DNA of 64,000 bases, from positions 1 to 64,000 of the forward strand of contig JBBJJH010000016.1 of NCBI GenBank assembly GCA_037623315.1. Direction: 5' to 3'. A model generated the notes under the pieces. It was not told the origin of the DNA. It saw only the letters and a program-made list of their open reading frames with translations, and ran no database searches. The position numbers and the translations under genes were made by a program. Positions 36,915 to 46,488 of this stretch are shown one piece after another. The first letter of the stretch is position 1. Every line of letters starts with the position of its first letter. Source of the DNA: Halanaerobiaceae bacterium ANBcell28 (GTDB lineage Bacteria > Bacillota > Halanaerobiia > Halanaerobiales > DTU029).

Positions 36915-39299
36915 TTAGTTTTTCGGTACCTGGAGATGATTCTCCTTATATTTATTAATGTTTTTAATAATTAAGCTATCAGATTCCAAATCTGTAGAAG
37001 AGACTTTCACCGCAATTTCTCCTACCTCCTTACAAGCCTGAATATAAACTAAGACCTTTCCTTTATAAGCCTTTCTCTGCTTTCCTTGATAATCTTCATG
37101 ACTTTGGCTATCTCCATTTTCTATTCCTAATATTTTTCCTGGACCATCGATACTACAGTAAATCAGGTTTTTTGCATTAGAAACCAGTTTACCATGCTGA
37201 TCAACTACATTTACTTCTACATGAGCGATATCTTCTCCATCAGATATCAAAACTTTAGTATCTGATCTCATTTGAAGTTTTACTCCTTGACCTGTAGTTT
37301 GCATCTCATCAAAAAGTATTTCCTTACCATTTTCTTTTGCCACGGCTTTGATAACACCTTTTTCATAGGGAATATCCCAATAAATATACCTTTCCTTAAA
37401 ATCACGTAATTGCTTACTAGCAAAGAATTTCCCATTAAAATATAAGTCAATTTCTTGACAGTTAGTACAGCAAATAACTCTGATCTTTTTTCCTTCTTTC
37501 CCTTCCCAATTCCAGTGATCCTTAACATCTTTTTGCCAATTAAGTGTATTATTTTTTTTCACTCTATCTAAATCTATTGATAAAAGCTTTAACATAGGGG
37601 TTTTAGACCAGAGACTCTGCCTGAAATAATATTCAGCTTTTTTAAAGGCAGCCAAATCTAATAACCCTGCTCTTGAATTCCTGTTGGGCCAACGTCCTGC
37701 TTCACCTAAAAAATCAATACCGGTCCAGAGAAATTGACCTGAAATATATTCATTATTTTCAACTGCCAGCCAGGCTTCTAGCCTTCTACTATTTTCACTA
37801 CCATAAATGACTCGTGCTGGAAACTCTCTTTTGTCATCAGTATAACGATTTTCCTGATAATTATAGCCAACTATATCAAGAACATCTGGAAAATCTGTTT
37901 GATTGGACATTTCTACACAAGCCAGAGCTGCTGTTACAGGTCTAGTCTTGTCAATTTCCTTTATTATATTAGTCAATTTTCTGGCTATTTCACCCATTCT
38001 TTCAGCAGCTGGAGCACTTGAATGATAGTCACCTTTTAAAACAGGATGTGAATAAGGATCATTAGGATAATCAATTTCATTACCAATACTCCAGCATATT
38101 ATAGATGGATGATTTCTGTCTCTTAAAATCATATCCCTTAGATCTTTTTCATGATCTTCTTCAAAAGCTTCTGCATATCCATATAATTCAGGTTCACCTA
38201 CATCACGACCATCTACCCACTTGTTTTTTGCAAACTCCCACTCATCAAATGCTTCATCCTGTACTAAAAATCCCATCTTATCACAAAGATCAAGGAATTC
38301 AGGAGCAGGTGGATTATGACTAGTTCTAATAGCATTACAACCCATTTCTTTTAATAGCTTAAGCCTTCTTATCCATACCTTCTCAGGAACTGCAGCTCCT
38401 AGAGCACCAGCATCATGATGCAAACAAGTTCCTTTCAATTTCATGTTCTTACCATTAAGAAAAAAACCTCTTTCAACATCAAAATTAAAATAGCGAATTC
38501 CAAAGCTGCTTAGATTAGTATCCAAGATTTTTGTCTTGTTAATTAACTTACTTTCAATCTTATATAGATAAGGGTTATCAACAGACCACAGGACAGGATT
38601 ACTCAAGTTAAGCTTTTGCTCAATCTTTAGTTGGCTATTGGCTTTTATATTTTTCTTGCTTTCAAGACTTGCTACTATTTCTCCTGCTTGATTTAAAACT
38701 GTATTTTTTATACTTACTTCTTCTTCCTCTTTATAGTTATTTACTAGAGTAGTTTCTACTTTTACTACAGCTTTATCTCGTAATATTTCTGGGGTTGTAA
38801 TATAAGTACCATATTTTTTTATATGTATTTTATCTTTTGTAATTAAATGTACGTTACGATATATACCTGAACCCGTGTACCAACGAGAGTCTGCCACATT
38901 AGAATGATCAACCCTTACTGCAATAATATTTTCTTCTTCCCCATAATTTAAATAAGACGAAAGATTATAAGAAAATGATATATAACCATTAGATCTCTTA
39001 GCTAAATAATTCCCATTAATCCATACCTCACTATTTTTATAAACCCCATCAAATTCAATATAGACTTTTTTATCTTTCTTATCATCCTCTAATTTAAAGT
39101 GTTTACGATACCAGGCAACACCTCCAGGCAAATAAGCATTTCCACTTGCATACTCTTTTTTAAAAGGACCTTCTATACTCCAATCATGAGGCAAATCAAT
39201 TGTTTTCCAGTTCTTGTCATTAAAAGAGACTACTTCTGCCCCTTTTATATCTCCTTTATAAAACTTCCAACCCCAATTAAATTTCTCTTTTCCTCCCAT
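36915..39299 (-). CDS. GH2 beta-galactosidase, cytoplasmic
   Basis: 794 residues. Domain order: sugar-binding jelly roll (about 1-165, with LPHDWSIEGPF), Ig-like sandwich (165-275), TIM barrel (275-570) and C-terminal Ig-like domains. Acid/base Glu408 is in CWSIGNEIDYP and nucleophile Glu502 in VIYGSENSRR; the barrel has TSHNPPAPEFLDLCD. Ribosome site aaaggag, ATG at 39299, no signal peptide. Beta-galactosidase is the most likely activity; other GH2 activities cannot be excluded. Lies between sulfatase C and the frameshifted sulfatase D. Confidence 0.92.
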   Translation of the reverse strand: MGGKEKFNWGWKFYKGDIKGAEVVSFNDKNWKTIDLPHDWSIEGPFKKEYASGNAYLPGGVAWYRKHFKLEDDKKDKKVYIEFDGVYKNSEVWINGNYLAKRSNGYISFSYNLSSYLNYGEEENIIAVRVDHSNVADSRWYTGSGIYRNVHLITKDKIHIKKYGTYITTPEILRDKAVVKVETTLVNNYKEEEEVSIKNTVLNQAGEIVASLESKKNIKANSQLKIEQKLNLSNPVLWSVDNPYLYKIESKLINKTKILDTNLSSFGIRYFNFDVERGFFLNGKNMKLKGTCLHHDAGALGAAVPEKVWIRRLKLLKEMGCNAIRTSHNPPAPEFLDLCDKMGFLVQDEAFDEWEFAKNKWVDGRDVGEPELYGYAEAFEEDHEKDLRDMILRDRNHPSIICWSIGNEIDYPNDPYSHPVLKGDYHSSAPAAERMGEIARKLTNIIKEIDKTRPVTAALACVEMSNQTDFPDVLDIVGYNYQENRYTDDKREFPARVIYGSENSRRLEAWLAVENNEYISGQFLWTGIDFLGEAGRWPNRNSRAGLLDLAAFKKAEYYFRQSLWSKTPMLKLLSIDLDRVKKNNTLNWQKDVKDHWNWEGKEGKKIRVICCTNCQEIDLYFNGKFFASKQLRDFKERYIYWDIPYEKGVIKAVAKENGKEILFDEMQTTGQGVKLQMRSDTKVLISDGEDIAHVEVNVVDQHGKLVSNAKNLIYCSIDGPGKILGIENGDSQSHEDYQGKQRKAYKGKVLVYIQACKEVGEIAVKVSSTDLESDSLIIKNINKYKENHLQVPKN

Positions 39300-39382
39300 A
39301 TGAAGAACACTCCTTTAATTAGTAATTAAAATAGGTAAATCAACTGTAGATAATCCTTATTCTGAAATAAAAATTTTCTAAG

Positions 39383-40715
39383 TTAACCTTCAAATAGATT
39401 TCCATCTCTGTCTGTAAAATCATAAGTAAAGAAAGGATCAGCATTTTTTTTAATCCAATTTATCAAATTTTCCTTAAGTTTTGCCTTTGTTTTTTCATAA
39501 TCTTCTTTGCCAGCCAGATTCTTAATTTCTGAAGAATCTTCTTGTAAATCATATAATTCTTCTTCCCCTGATAAGTATAAATTATATTTATATTTATCGT
39601 TTACTAATGTTCGTATTGGATTAATCCATTTTTGTTTAGAATAATATTCCACCACTACAAAATCTCTATCTATACTTTCATTTTCAAATATAGCTATTTT
39701 CAAAGACTTGCCATCAATTTCTTCAGGTATCTCTAAATCAAGCAAGTCACATATGGTAGGAAAATGATCCACATTAGTCGATAATTGATTTCTTTCTTGA
39801 TTAGCAGGTATAACTCCTGGCCAGCTGATTATTAAAGGAATCTTAATCAATTCATCATACATCATTGGTCCTTTATACGGTGTTCCATGAGAAGCCATCA
39901 TATCACCATGATCTGAAGTGAAAACAAAAATAGTATTTTTAAATTGATTTGTCTCTTTTAATTTATCAATTAATTTGCCTATTTGTTGATCAAGAAATTC
40001 TACTAAATAGTTATAATATGCTATATAATACTTCCAATCTTCTTCAGTAAAATCTTTTAATGCCTCTCCCTGATCTTCATCCCTAAATAGAGCCTGAACT
40101 ACAGGCTTAGTACTTAAATCATCTATAAAATTTTTAGGTAATTCAATATTTTCAAGATCAAAATTAAATCTATCTTGTCTCATACTACGTTTTACAGCAT
40201 AAATATCATGTGGTTGATTATATGATACTGTTAAAAACCAGGGTTTTTCGTCATGCTGTGCCTCTTCGATAAATTTAAGTGCCGCATAACTTTTAGGAAT
40301 ATCTTCTCCTCCATTACTAATTCCATCAGCCATATAAAAGTCAAAACCATGACTTGTAATAGACTCCTCTAGGTCTCCCCCCCAAGTGCCATTTTCCTAC
40401 ATAAGGAGTTTTATAACCATTTTGCTTTAAGTAGCTAGCAATTGTTAAATTAGTATCTAAGTCTTTAGAATTAGGAGTGTTAATATTACCCACAACACCA
40501 GTCTTATGAGGAAATAATCCAGTAAACATAGATGAACGTGACGGAGAGCATTGTGGAGTACTACAATAACTATTATTGAACTTAACTCCATGTTTAGCCA
40601 AAAAATCTATATTAGGAGTTCTAAGTCCATTTTGACAATTCTGATTCTCTAAAGCTATCATACTTAATTGATCTGCAAATACATATATCACATTTGCTTT
40701 CTTATTTTTTTTCAT
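39383..40715 (-). pseudogene. S1-family sulfatase D, split by a frameshift in a 7-G run
   Basis: The first 124 codons from 40715 give VIYVFADQLS, the formylglycine motif CSPSR (Cys56 to Arg60) and GKWHLGG, then fall into a wrong frame and stop. The rest (to 39383) lies in the next frame with HGFDFYMADG, YNQPHD, FTSDHGDMMASHG and a full C-terminus. The switch is a run of seven C on the plus strand at 40377-40383; six would restore one continuous protein of about 440 residues (LGGDLEESITSHGFDF). It may be a phase-variable gene, a recent pseudogene or a sequencing error. No signal peptide. Confidence 0.85.
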
Positions 40716-40777
40716 AGTGATCTACAACTCCAATTATTTATGTATAAAAAAATTATTTTATCTTAATTTAGTTATAT

Positions 40778-40862
40778 ATTTGAATCGTTTCAAATAAAAA
40801 TAAAATTCAAAGAAAAATAATAGTCTTTAGACTTTTAGTAATTTTTTTGAACCGTTTCAAAT
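40778..40862 (-). promoter_or_regulatory. pair of LacI-family operator-like palindromes
   Basis: Two 18-base palindromes, atttgaatcgtttcaaat (40778-40795) and ttttgaaccgtttcaaat (40845-40862), share arms and a central CG and lie 67 bases apart centre to centre. They are upstream of sulfatase D (start 40715) and downstream of anSME copy 2. Palindromes with a central CG are typical of LacI-family repressors. A third related site is at 63395. The rest of the 40716-40973 gap shows nothing else. Confidence 0.65.
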
Positions 40863-40973
40863 GAGGTCAAAATTTTTCTTCTCTCTTATAAATATTCTAC
40901 CCTTTATTATATTATTTGTCAACAGTTACGCACAAGTAGGTAGAGTTTTTTCACTATGATAATACCAGGACTT

Positions 40974-42305
40974 TTAAATGTCAGAATGCCTAGGATTTTT
41001 TCTTTGCTGACAGCATTTCTTATACTTGCGACCACTACCACAAGAACAAGGATCATTACTATCTATATCCCAAATTTGATTGTGAATTTTGCGCATCTCT
41101 TTCATTATCAAATTAGGAGATTTGCGTTTTTTTATATTAGCTACAATTTGCTTACAATAGTTTTCTATATAATTAAAAAACTTTTTGTATCCTGCACATA
41201 AATAATTAAGCTCACCATCTGGAGTAGTAATTATCCGATTCTTAGGACAGCCCCCATGACAGATAAAATGAACTTTACAATCCAAACAAAACTGTGGTAG
41301 TTTATCCAGCTTATCCTGCCCAAATTTATGCTGTTTTTCAGATTGCACCATGTCAATTAAAGCCGTTTGCTCAAGATTACCTATTTTATATTCTGGATAT
41401 ACAAAGTGATCACATGAATATACGTCTCCATTATACTCCATAATCGCTGCCTTGCCACAAGTTTCTGAAAATATACATATACCAGGCCTTTGTCCCACCC
41501 ATGCAGCAACAGCCTCTTCAAATATCTGTACAAAAACCTTAGCAAAATCCCTCCTCACCCATTCTTCAAATATAGTTATTAGAAAGCTACCATAATCTTC
41601 TGCTGTAACTGAACGTTGTAGAACATCTGCGCAGGACTTATTTTCTCCATAATTTACTTCTACAATAGGAATAAACTGGATAAACTCTGCGCCTATCTCT
41701 TTAAAAAAATTATAGACTTCTATAGGATGTTGAGAATTAATGTCATTTACAACACACAAAATATTAAAATCGACATTATGGCTTTTCAATAATTCTATAC
41801 CATTTAATACCTTTTGATGAGTATCCTTGTTTTTTTTATCTTTACGATAATAATTATGAATCCATTCTGGGCCATCAATGCTAACACCTATTAAAAAATT
41901 ATTCTTACTTAAAAATCGACACCATTCATCATTCAATAATGTAGCATTTGTCTGAAAGCTGTTTTGACATTGCCAACCTTCTGGTAAATATTTTTCTTGT
42001 AGTTCAACTGCCTTTTTAAAAAACTCTAACCCTCTTAATGTAGGCTCACCACCCTGCCAGCCAAAATTAACATATGGTACTGGCTGTGCCTGAATATATT
42101 GTTTCGTATACTCCTCTAATAATTCATATGACATTTTAAATGAAGAACTTTCCTGATAATATTCACTCTTATCCAGATAATAACAATATTCACATTTAAG
42201 GTTACAAATAGGGCCATTAGGAAAGGCCATTACATTAAAAGGGAATTGAGTATTTTTAGCTTTAAAGTATTTTTCATTATTATTAATTTTATCGTCTGTT
42301 TTCAT
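40974..42305 (-). CDS. anaerobic sulfatase-maturating enzyme (anSME), copy 2
   Basis: 443 residues, strongly similar to copy 1 at 19754. Radical SAM cluster CNLKCEYC (Cys34, Cys38, Cys41), hallmark VNFGWQGGEPTLRG, SPASM Cys groups (CIFSETCGK, CLDCKVHFICHGGCPKNR) and a C-terminal SEC-C motif (CSCGSGRKYKKCC) ending with a short basic tail. The ATG at 42305 has gaggagg upstream; the frame extends 16 codons more. Embedded among sulfatase genes, it would activate their Cys residues in the cytoplasm, including those exported later. Confidence 0.94.
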   Translation of the reverse strand: MKTDDKINNNEKYFKAKNTQFPFNVMAFPNGPICNLKCEYCYYLDKSEYYQESSSFKMSYELLEEYTKQYIQAQPVPYVNFGWQGGEPTLRGLEFFKKAVELQEKYLPEGWQCQNSFQTNATLLNDEWCRFLSKNNFLIGVSIDGPEWIHNYYRKDKKNKDTHQKVLNGIELLKSHNVDFNILCVVNDINSQHPIEVYNFFKEIGAEFIQFIPIVEVNYGENKSCADVLQRSVTAEDYGSFLITIFEEWVRRDFAKVFVQIFEEAVAAWVGQRPGICIFSETCGKAAIMEYNGDVYSCDHFVYPEYKIGNLEQTALIDMVQSEKQHKFGQDKLDKLPQFCLDCKVHFICHGGCPKNRIITTPDGELNYLCAGYKKFFNYIENYCKQIVANIKKRKSPNLIMKEMRKIHNQIWDIDSNDPCSCGSGRKYKKCCQQRKNPRHSDI

Positions 42306-42437
42306 TAAAACCTCCTCTGAACTAATCCATATTCCAATCTCGCTTATTCCCAATTCATAATAAGTTAGCTAACTATCTTCAGGCAAATTATTATAGACTA
42401 TTCATATATACTTTTCTTTGACATTAATCCAGATTTC

Positions 42438-44978
42438 TTAATTGATTATAAAACTATATGATTCATAAGCCATTCGATTTCCTCTTGAAAAGAGACTAAC
42501 ATCGATCTCCGCTCTTATTAAATTGATATTATTTTCAACTTCTGGAATATCAATATTGAAGTCTGTTCCAAATATACTTTCTAAATTTAGAATCTCTTTT
42601 TCAATTACTCTTTCATCTTCAATTAAGACCCATTTACCAGCATTAAATTTATAAAATCGTATAAGAAATTCAACATTAATAATTTTATTATTAATTTCTA
42701 GCTTACTATTCTTATTTCCATCATACCACCAGAAATCTTTATCCATTTCATCTTCAATTCTTTCAGAACCTATAATTTCAAAAGAAGCCCTAAAATTCAG
42801 TTCCTTATCTCTTTGATTCATTATTAAATCTATATCAGTTTCCTGCCATACTAAATCATAATTATCAAATTTGGGGTAAGAGTATGGATTATAAAGTTCA
42901 TGAAAGTGATAACCCAAAAATTTCATATAAGGTTCGTTCATTTTTTCCACTTCTTCTTTATATTTAAGATTAAAGTTGTAATTTACAACACCAAATCTAG
43001 AAATACCAGCCGAAGGAATTCCCCAATTTGTATTTTTATAATCATTATAAGTAAACATAGAAAAACCTAAAATTGGATATTCTTCCGATAAAATTAAATC
43101 CCAATGATTAAAAATTGATACTTGTTGATTTGTATTATAATAATGCGTTGACCATCTACCATTTTCAGAAAAAATAATTGGTTTATCAGGATATTTTGCA
43201 ACTATTTGATTTAAGATATACAATAAACCATCATCTTTACCCCCTACACCTCTTTGAGCAGTAAGATTATCGTTTTTTTGATTAAAACTATAGATATCGA
43301 TATGCCTTCCAATATTTGAATTCCATTGTCCCTCTGCTCTAAAAGCATAAGTAGTTGGTCTATTTTGTATATCAATTTTTTGGGTAATTTCATTCATTTT
43401 TTTTACAAAGTTTTCTGCAAACACACTATTAACATTACCTAATTCATTTCCCAGACTCCACATGATAATACTGGGGTGATTTATATTGTTCCAGGTTACA
43501 GAAGCAGTTCTAGCTTCAGCCAATTTATAAGTATTCACTTGATAATTCATCAGATCACTATTCATCCAGACATTTGCAGATTCTTCCATGACCATTAATC
43601 CATATTCATCAGTAAGTTCATAAGCCATTTTGTTTCTTGGATGATGTGTATTTCTCAAAAAATTAGCTTTCAGAGTGTTTTTGATAAAATCTACATGAAA
43701 CTCATAAAGTTCTTTAGGAATAGCCCTGGCAACAGGATAAAAATCTTCCATCCAAGAAAAACCTTTTAACAATATGCGGTTTCCATTTAGATATAATTTA
43801 TTAGCTTCTATTTTTATATCTCTCATTCCATAATCTACAGTCAATGTATCAATTACTCTAGCTTCATTAAATATAGTAACTTTTCCTGTATACATATTAG
43901 GATGACGATAGCTCCAGTTTTTAGCAGAAGGAATAGCTAGTTTCTTTTTAATAACCCTGGTTTCTTTAGGTTTAATACTTACTTTTTTATAAGCAAGGGC
44001 ATCACCAGTACCTGAATCAAATGCCATATCCAAAGTATGCTTTTTATTATCTGCATTATATATAATAGCATACATATTTAGATTTCCTTTTTCAGCTTTT
44101 GTAATTATTTTGCTGATGTGAATTGGACTTACAGATTCAATCCATAACTCTCTATAAATTCCACCATATGCAAAAGGGTCAGTAGAACCAAATGTATTTT
44201 GATGATCCCTATGTTGTTCAAATCTCCCCCCCATACTATCAAGGTCACCATCAGTTCCTCGTCTTATCGGCCTCCTCCAGACTCGAATAACTATTGTATT
44301 TTTTCCTGTTTGTAAGTAATCACCTATATCCATAGAAAAATGTTCATAACCACCATCAGCAGCGCCCACATACTGTCCATTAATAAAAATCCATGCTACT
44401 GTCTGAATACCTAAAGCATTAAGCCTTAGAAACCGTTCCTCTATAAATTCTTGATCTACCTCAAAAGTTTTACGATACCAGCCAAATTCTCTACGAAAAA
44501 CTTCATCAGTATTAAATTCTCCTGTATTATAATCAAACCAATCTTCAACGCCTTCAAGATCCCAGACATGAGGAACTTCAACTTTTTTCCAATGGCTATC
44601 GTCATAAAAAGGAGAATACCATTTTTCCTTTATACCACTTGATTGTCTTATAATATCTTCATTTTCTTGTGACAAAACCCCCTGGTATTTTATATCTTCA
44701 AATGTAAAAGTCCATTCACCATTTAATGACAAATGGGATCTACCCTCTTCTTCTGTATCCCAGGTATCAAAAGATGGCACAGCCTTTCCATATTGAAACA
44801 ATACATTCAAACCATCAATTTCTTTAATTTTATAATCACTTGGTTCTCGAGTGAAAATTAAAGGAATATCATGACTATCTGTAACCTTAATTCCATCATA
44901 AGAATTAGAATAGCTAATATTAGTATTTAGCACTAAAATAATTAAAGCAAAAAAGACTATAAGATTTTTTAAGTTCAT
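42438..44978 (-). CDS. exported GH2-family glycosidase
   Basis: 846 residues starting at an ATG (44978) with aaggag upstream. Signal peptide about 1-25. GH2 domains follow: jelly roll with PHVWDLEGVEDWF and RVWRRPIRRGTDGDLDSMGG, Ig-like part, and barrel with acid/base Glu512 (MWSLGNELGNVN) and nucleophile Glu605 (IIFSENGRWS). The last ~140 residues (from about YDLVWQETDIDL) form an extra beta domain that resembles the C-terminus of the partial protein at 63429. Likely beta-galactosidase or a related exo-activity acting outside the cytoplasm. Confidence 0.88.
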   Translation of the reverse strand: MNLKNLIVFFALIILVLNTNISYSNSYDGIKVTDSHDIPLIFTREPSDYKIKEIDGLNVLFQYGKAVPSFDTWDTEEEGRSHLSLNGEWTFTFEDIKYQGVLSQENEDIIRQSSGIKEKWYSPFYDDSHWKKVEVPHVWDLEGVEDWFDYNTGEFNTDEVFRREFGWYRKTFEVDQEFIEERFLRLNALGIQTVAWIFINGQYVGAADGGYEHFSMDIGDYLQTGKNTIVIRVWRRPIRRGTDGDLDSMGGRFEQHRDHQNTFGSTDPFAYGGIYRELWIESVSPIHISKIITKAEKGNLNMYAIIYNADNKKHTLDMAFDSGTGDALAYKKVSIKPKETRVIKKKLAIPSAKNWSYRHPNMYTGKVTIFNEARVIDTLTVDYGMRDIKIEANKLYLNGNRILLKGFSWMEDFYPVARAIPKELYEFHVDFIKNTLKANFLRNTHHPRNKMAYELTDEYGLMVMEESANVWMNSDLMNYQVNTYKLAEARTASVTWNNINHPSIIMWSLGNELGNVNSVFAENFVKKMNEITQKIDIQNRPTTYAFRAEGQWNSNIGRHIDIYSFNQKNDNLTAQRGVGGKDDGLLYILNQIVAKYPDKPIIFSENGRWSTHYYNTNQQVSIFNHWDLILSEEYPILGFSMFTYNDYKNTNWGIPSAGISRFGVVNYNFNLKYKEEVEKMNEPYMKFLGYHFHELYNPYSYPKFDNYDLVWQETDIDLIMNQRDKELNFRASFEIIGSERIEDEMDKDFWWYDGNKNSKLEINNKIINVEFLIRFYKFNAGKWVLIEDERVIEKEILNLESIFGTDFNIDIPEVENNINLIRAEIDVSLFSRGNRMAYESYSFIIN

Positions 44979-44990
44979 ATCTTCCACTCC

Positions 44991-46352
44991 TTAATTTGCA
45001 TATATATCATGAATCCTAATCATAGTAATAGTCCTTTCTGGAATTAAGACCTCAAAGATGTTATAACTACCGTCTATCTTTCCCTTTGTAGTCTGATAAG
45101 ATGTATCCCACTGAATATATGTCACTGGTCCTGCAATAAGATAATTAGCCAGTTCAAAAATATACTTTTCTTGCTGGCTTTCCCGATTATTTAAAACCCA
45201 GATAAGAATATCATTATCCTGTCTAAATGCTCTTGTATTAAATTCACCAAATACCAGAGGGTTATCAGTAAAGCCCTCTATTTCTAAAGGACGACTATTT
45301 ATAGTTGACTGTACTATTTTCCTACTAATTTGTCCTCTTATGCTCTCATCACGCATATATGCCCACCAAACAAAACCACTAAAGCCTTGATCAATTGAAT
45401 CAAAAATAGTTATCAAAGATCCTTCTGCTAAATCAATAAAATTTCTTCCAGGAGGATTATGTTGTCCCCAGTGACCATGAACTTCAGCATGCCACAATGG
45501 CTTATTATTATCTCTTGCTATTTTAGTAAAATTCATAAATCTATCCAAATCTCTATCTCTCCAATTAGGATAGTAATGTGTAGCAACTATATCAAGTCTA
45601 TCACCCCAGGCATTTTCCATAAAATCACTAAGCCAGTTTGCCCTAGGATGATAATCAGCAGGTCCAAGTATCTTAGGTAGTTCTATACCCCTATCTTTAG
45701 CTAATTTATTAAGTTCATCTACAATTTCTTTAAACCTATAGGGAGTAATATTTCCTTCATTAAAACGTCTTTCATTGTCAATCCCAAGAACATGAATGGG
45801 TATATTATTTTCATCCATAAATTCCAGATAATCCATAAGTAAAATAGCATATTTAGCTGGTATTACATTATTGTTATTGTCTTTAACCCATTCTGGAAAA
45901 GTCTCTTGACCCCAGAGCTTAAGACTAGCAAATATTTTCACATCATTCCTTACTGCTAATACCCTTTTAATAGCTGCATTTATCTCATCATATGTTGAAT
46001 TATAATCCTGTTCATATTTCCTTGATTCCATGATCTTACCTGGACCTAAAATATGTGCAGGTATTGCTAATATTGGTACTCGCAAAACATTAAAGCCATC
46101 TTCGAGAAATAGTTCCTCTGCATAAGAAGCACTAAGCCCACTAACAACGTTTAACATCTTGATATCATAACCCCAATAACTAATAACTTGTTTTTCAGTA
46201 TTGGGATAAATTTTTACATCACTAGTACCAATAAAGAAGTCATCCTCTAAATCTGGAATACTATCATTGTTGTAACAGCCTGGTAATAAAAAGAAAAGAA
46301 ACAAAAGAACTATTAATAAAAATACTTTTACCCTAAAATTTACCAAAAACAT
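44991..46352 (-). CDS. lipoprotein glycoside hydrolase, clan GH-A type, family uncertain
   Basis: 453 residues with a lipobox (LLPGC, lipid Cys26). The middle is a TIM-barrel glycosidase: VISYWGYDIKML at the start, GFNVLRVPI, acid/base candidate Glu194 in VLGIDNERR and nucleophile candidate Glu290 in PLWHAEVHGHWG, 96 residues apart as in retaining clan GH-A enzymes. A C-terminal beta-sandwich (GPVTYIQWDTSYQT) is shared with the partial gene at 63429. Resembles GH30 and agarase/porphyranase-like families but I cannot name one. Surface-anchored, so likely an early depolymerase. It ends 13 bases before the GH2 start. Confidence 0.75.
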   Translation of the reverse strand: MFLVNFRVKVFLLIVLLFLFFLLPGCYNNDSIPDLEDDFFIGTSDVKIYPNTEKQVISYWGYDIKMLNVVSGLSASYAEELFLEDGFNVLRVPILAIPAHILGPGKIMESRKYEQDYNSTYDEINAAIKRVLAVRNDVKIFASLKLWGQETFPEWVKDNNNNVIPAKYAILLMDYLEFMDENNIPIHVLGIDNERRFNEGNITPYRFKEIVDELNKLAKDRGIELPKILGPADYHPRANWLSDFMENAWGDRLDIVATHYYPNWRDRDLDRFMNFTKIARDNNKPLWHAEVHGHWGQHNPPGRNFIDLAEGSLITIFDSIDQGFSGFVWWAYMRDESIRGQISRKIVQSTINSRPLEIEGFTDNPLVFGEFNTRAFRQDNDILIWVLNNRESQQEKYIFELANYLIAGPVTYIQWDTSYQTTKGKIDGSYNIFEVLIPERTITMIRIHDIYAN

Positions 46353-46488
46353 ATATCTTCCCCCAATTTATATAAAATTCCAATGTATAATCAAATAATC
46401 TTTATCATATTTAAGTAAATATTTTTTATATAAAAGCCTAAGTAAAAATCAATCATACTACTTCCCGAAAGTCTTCAACTATAAGCTT

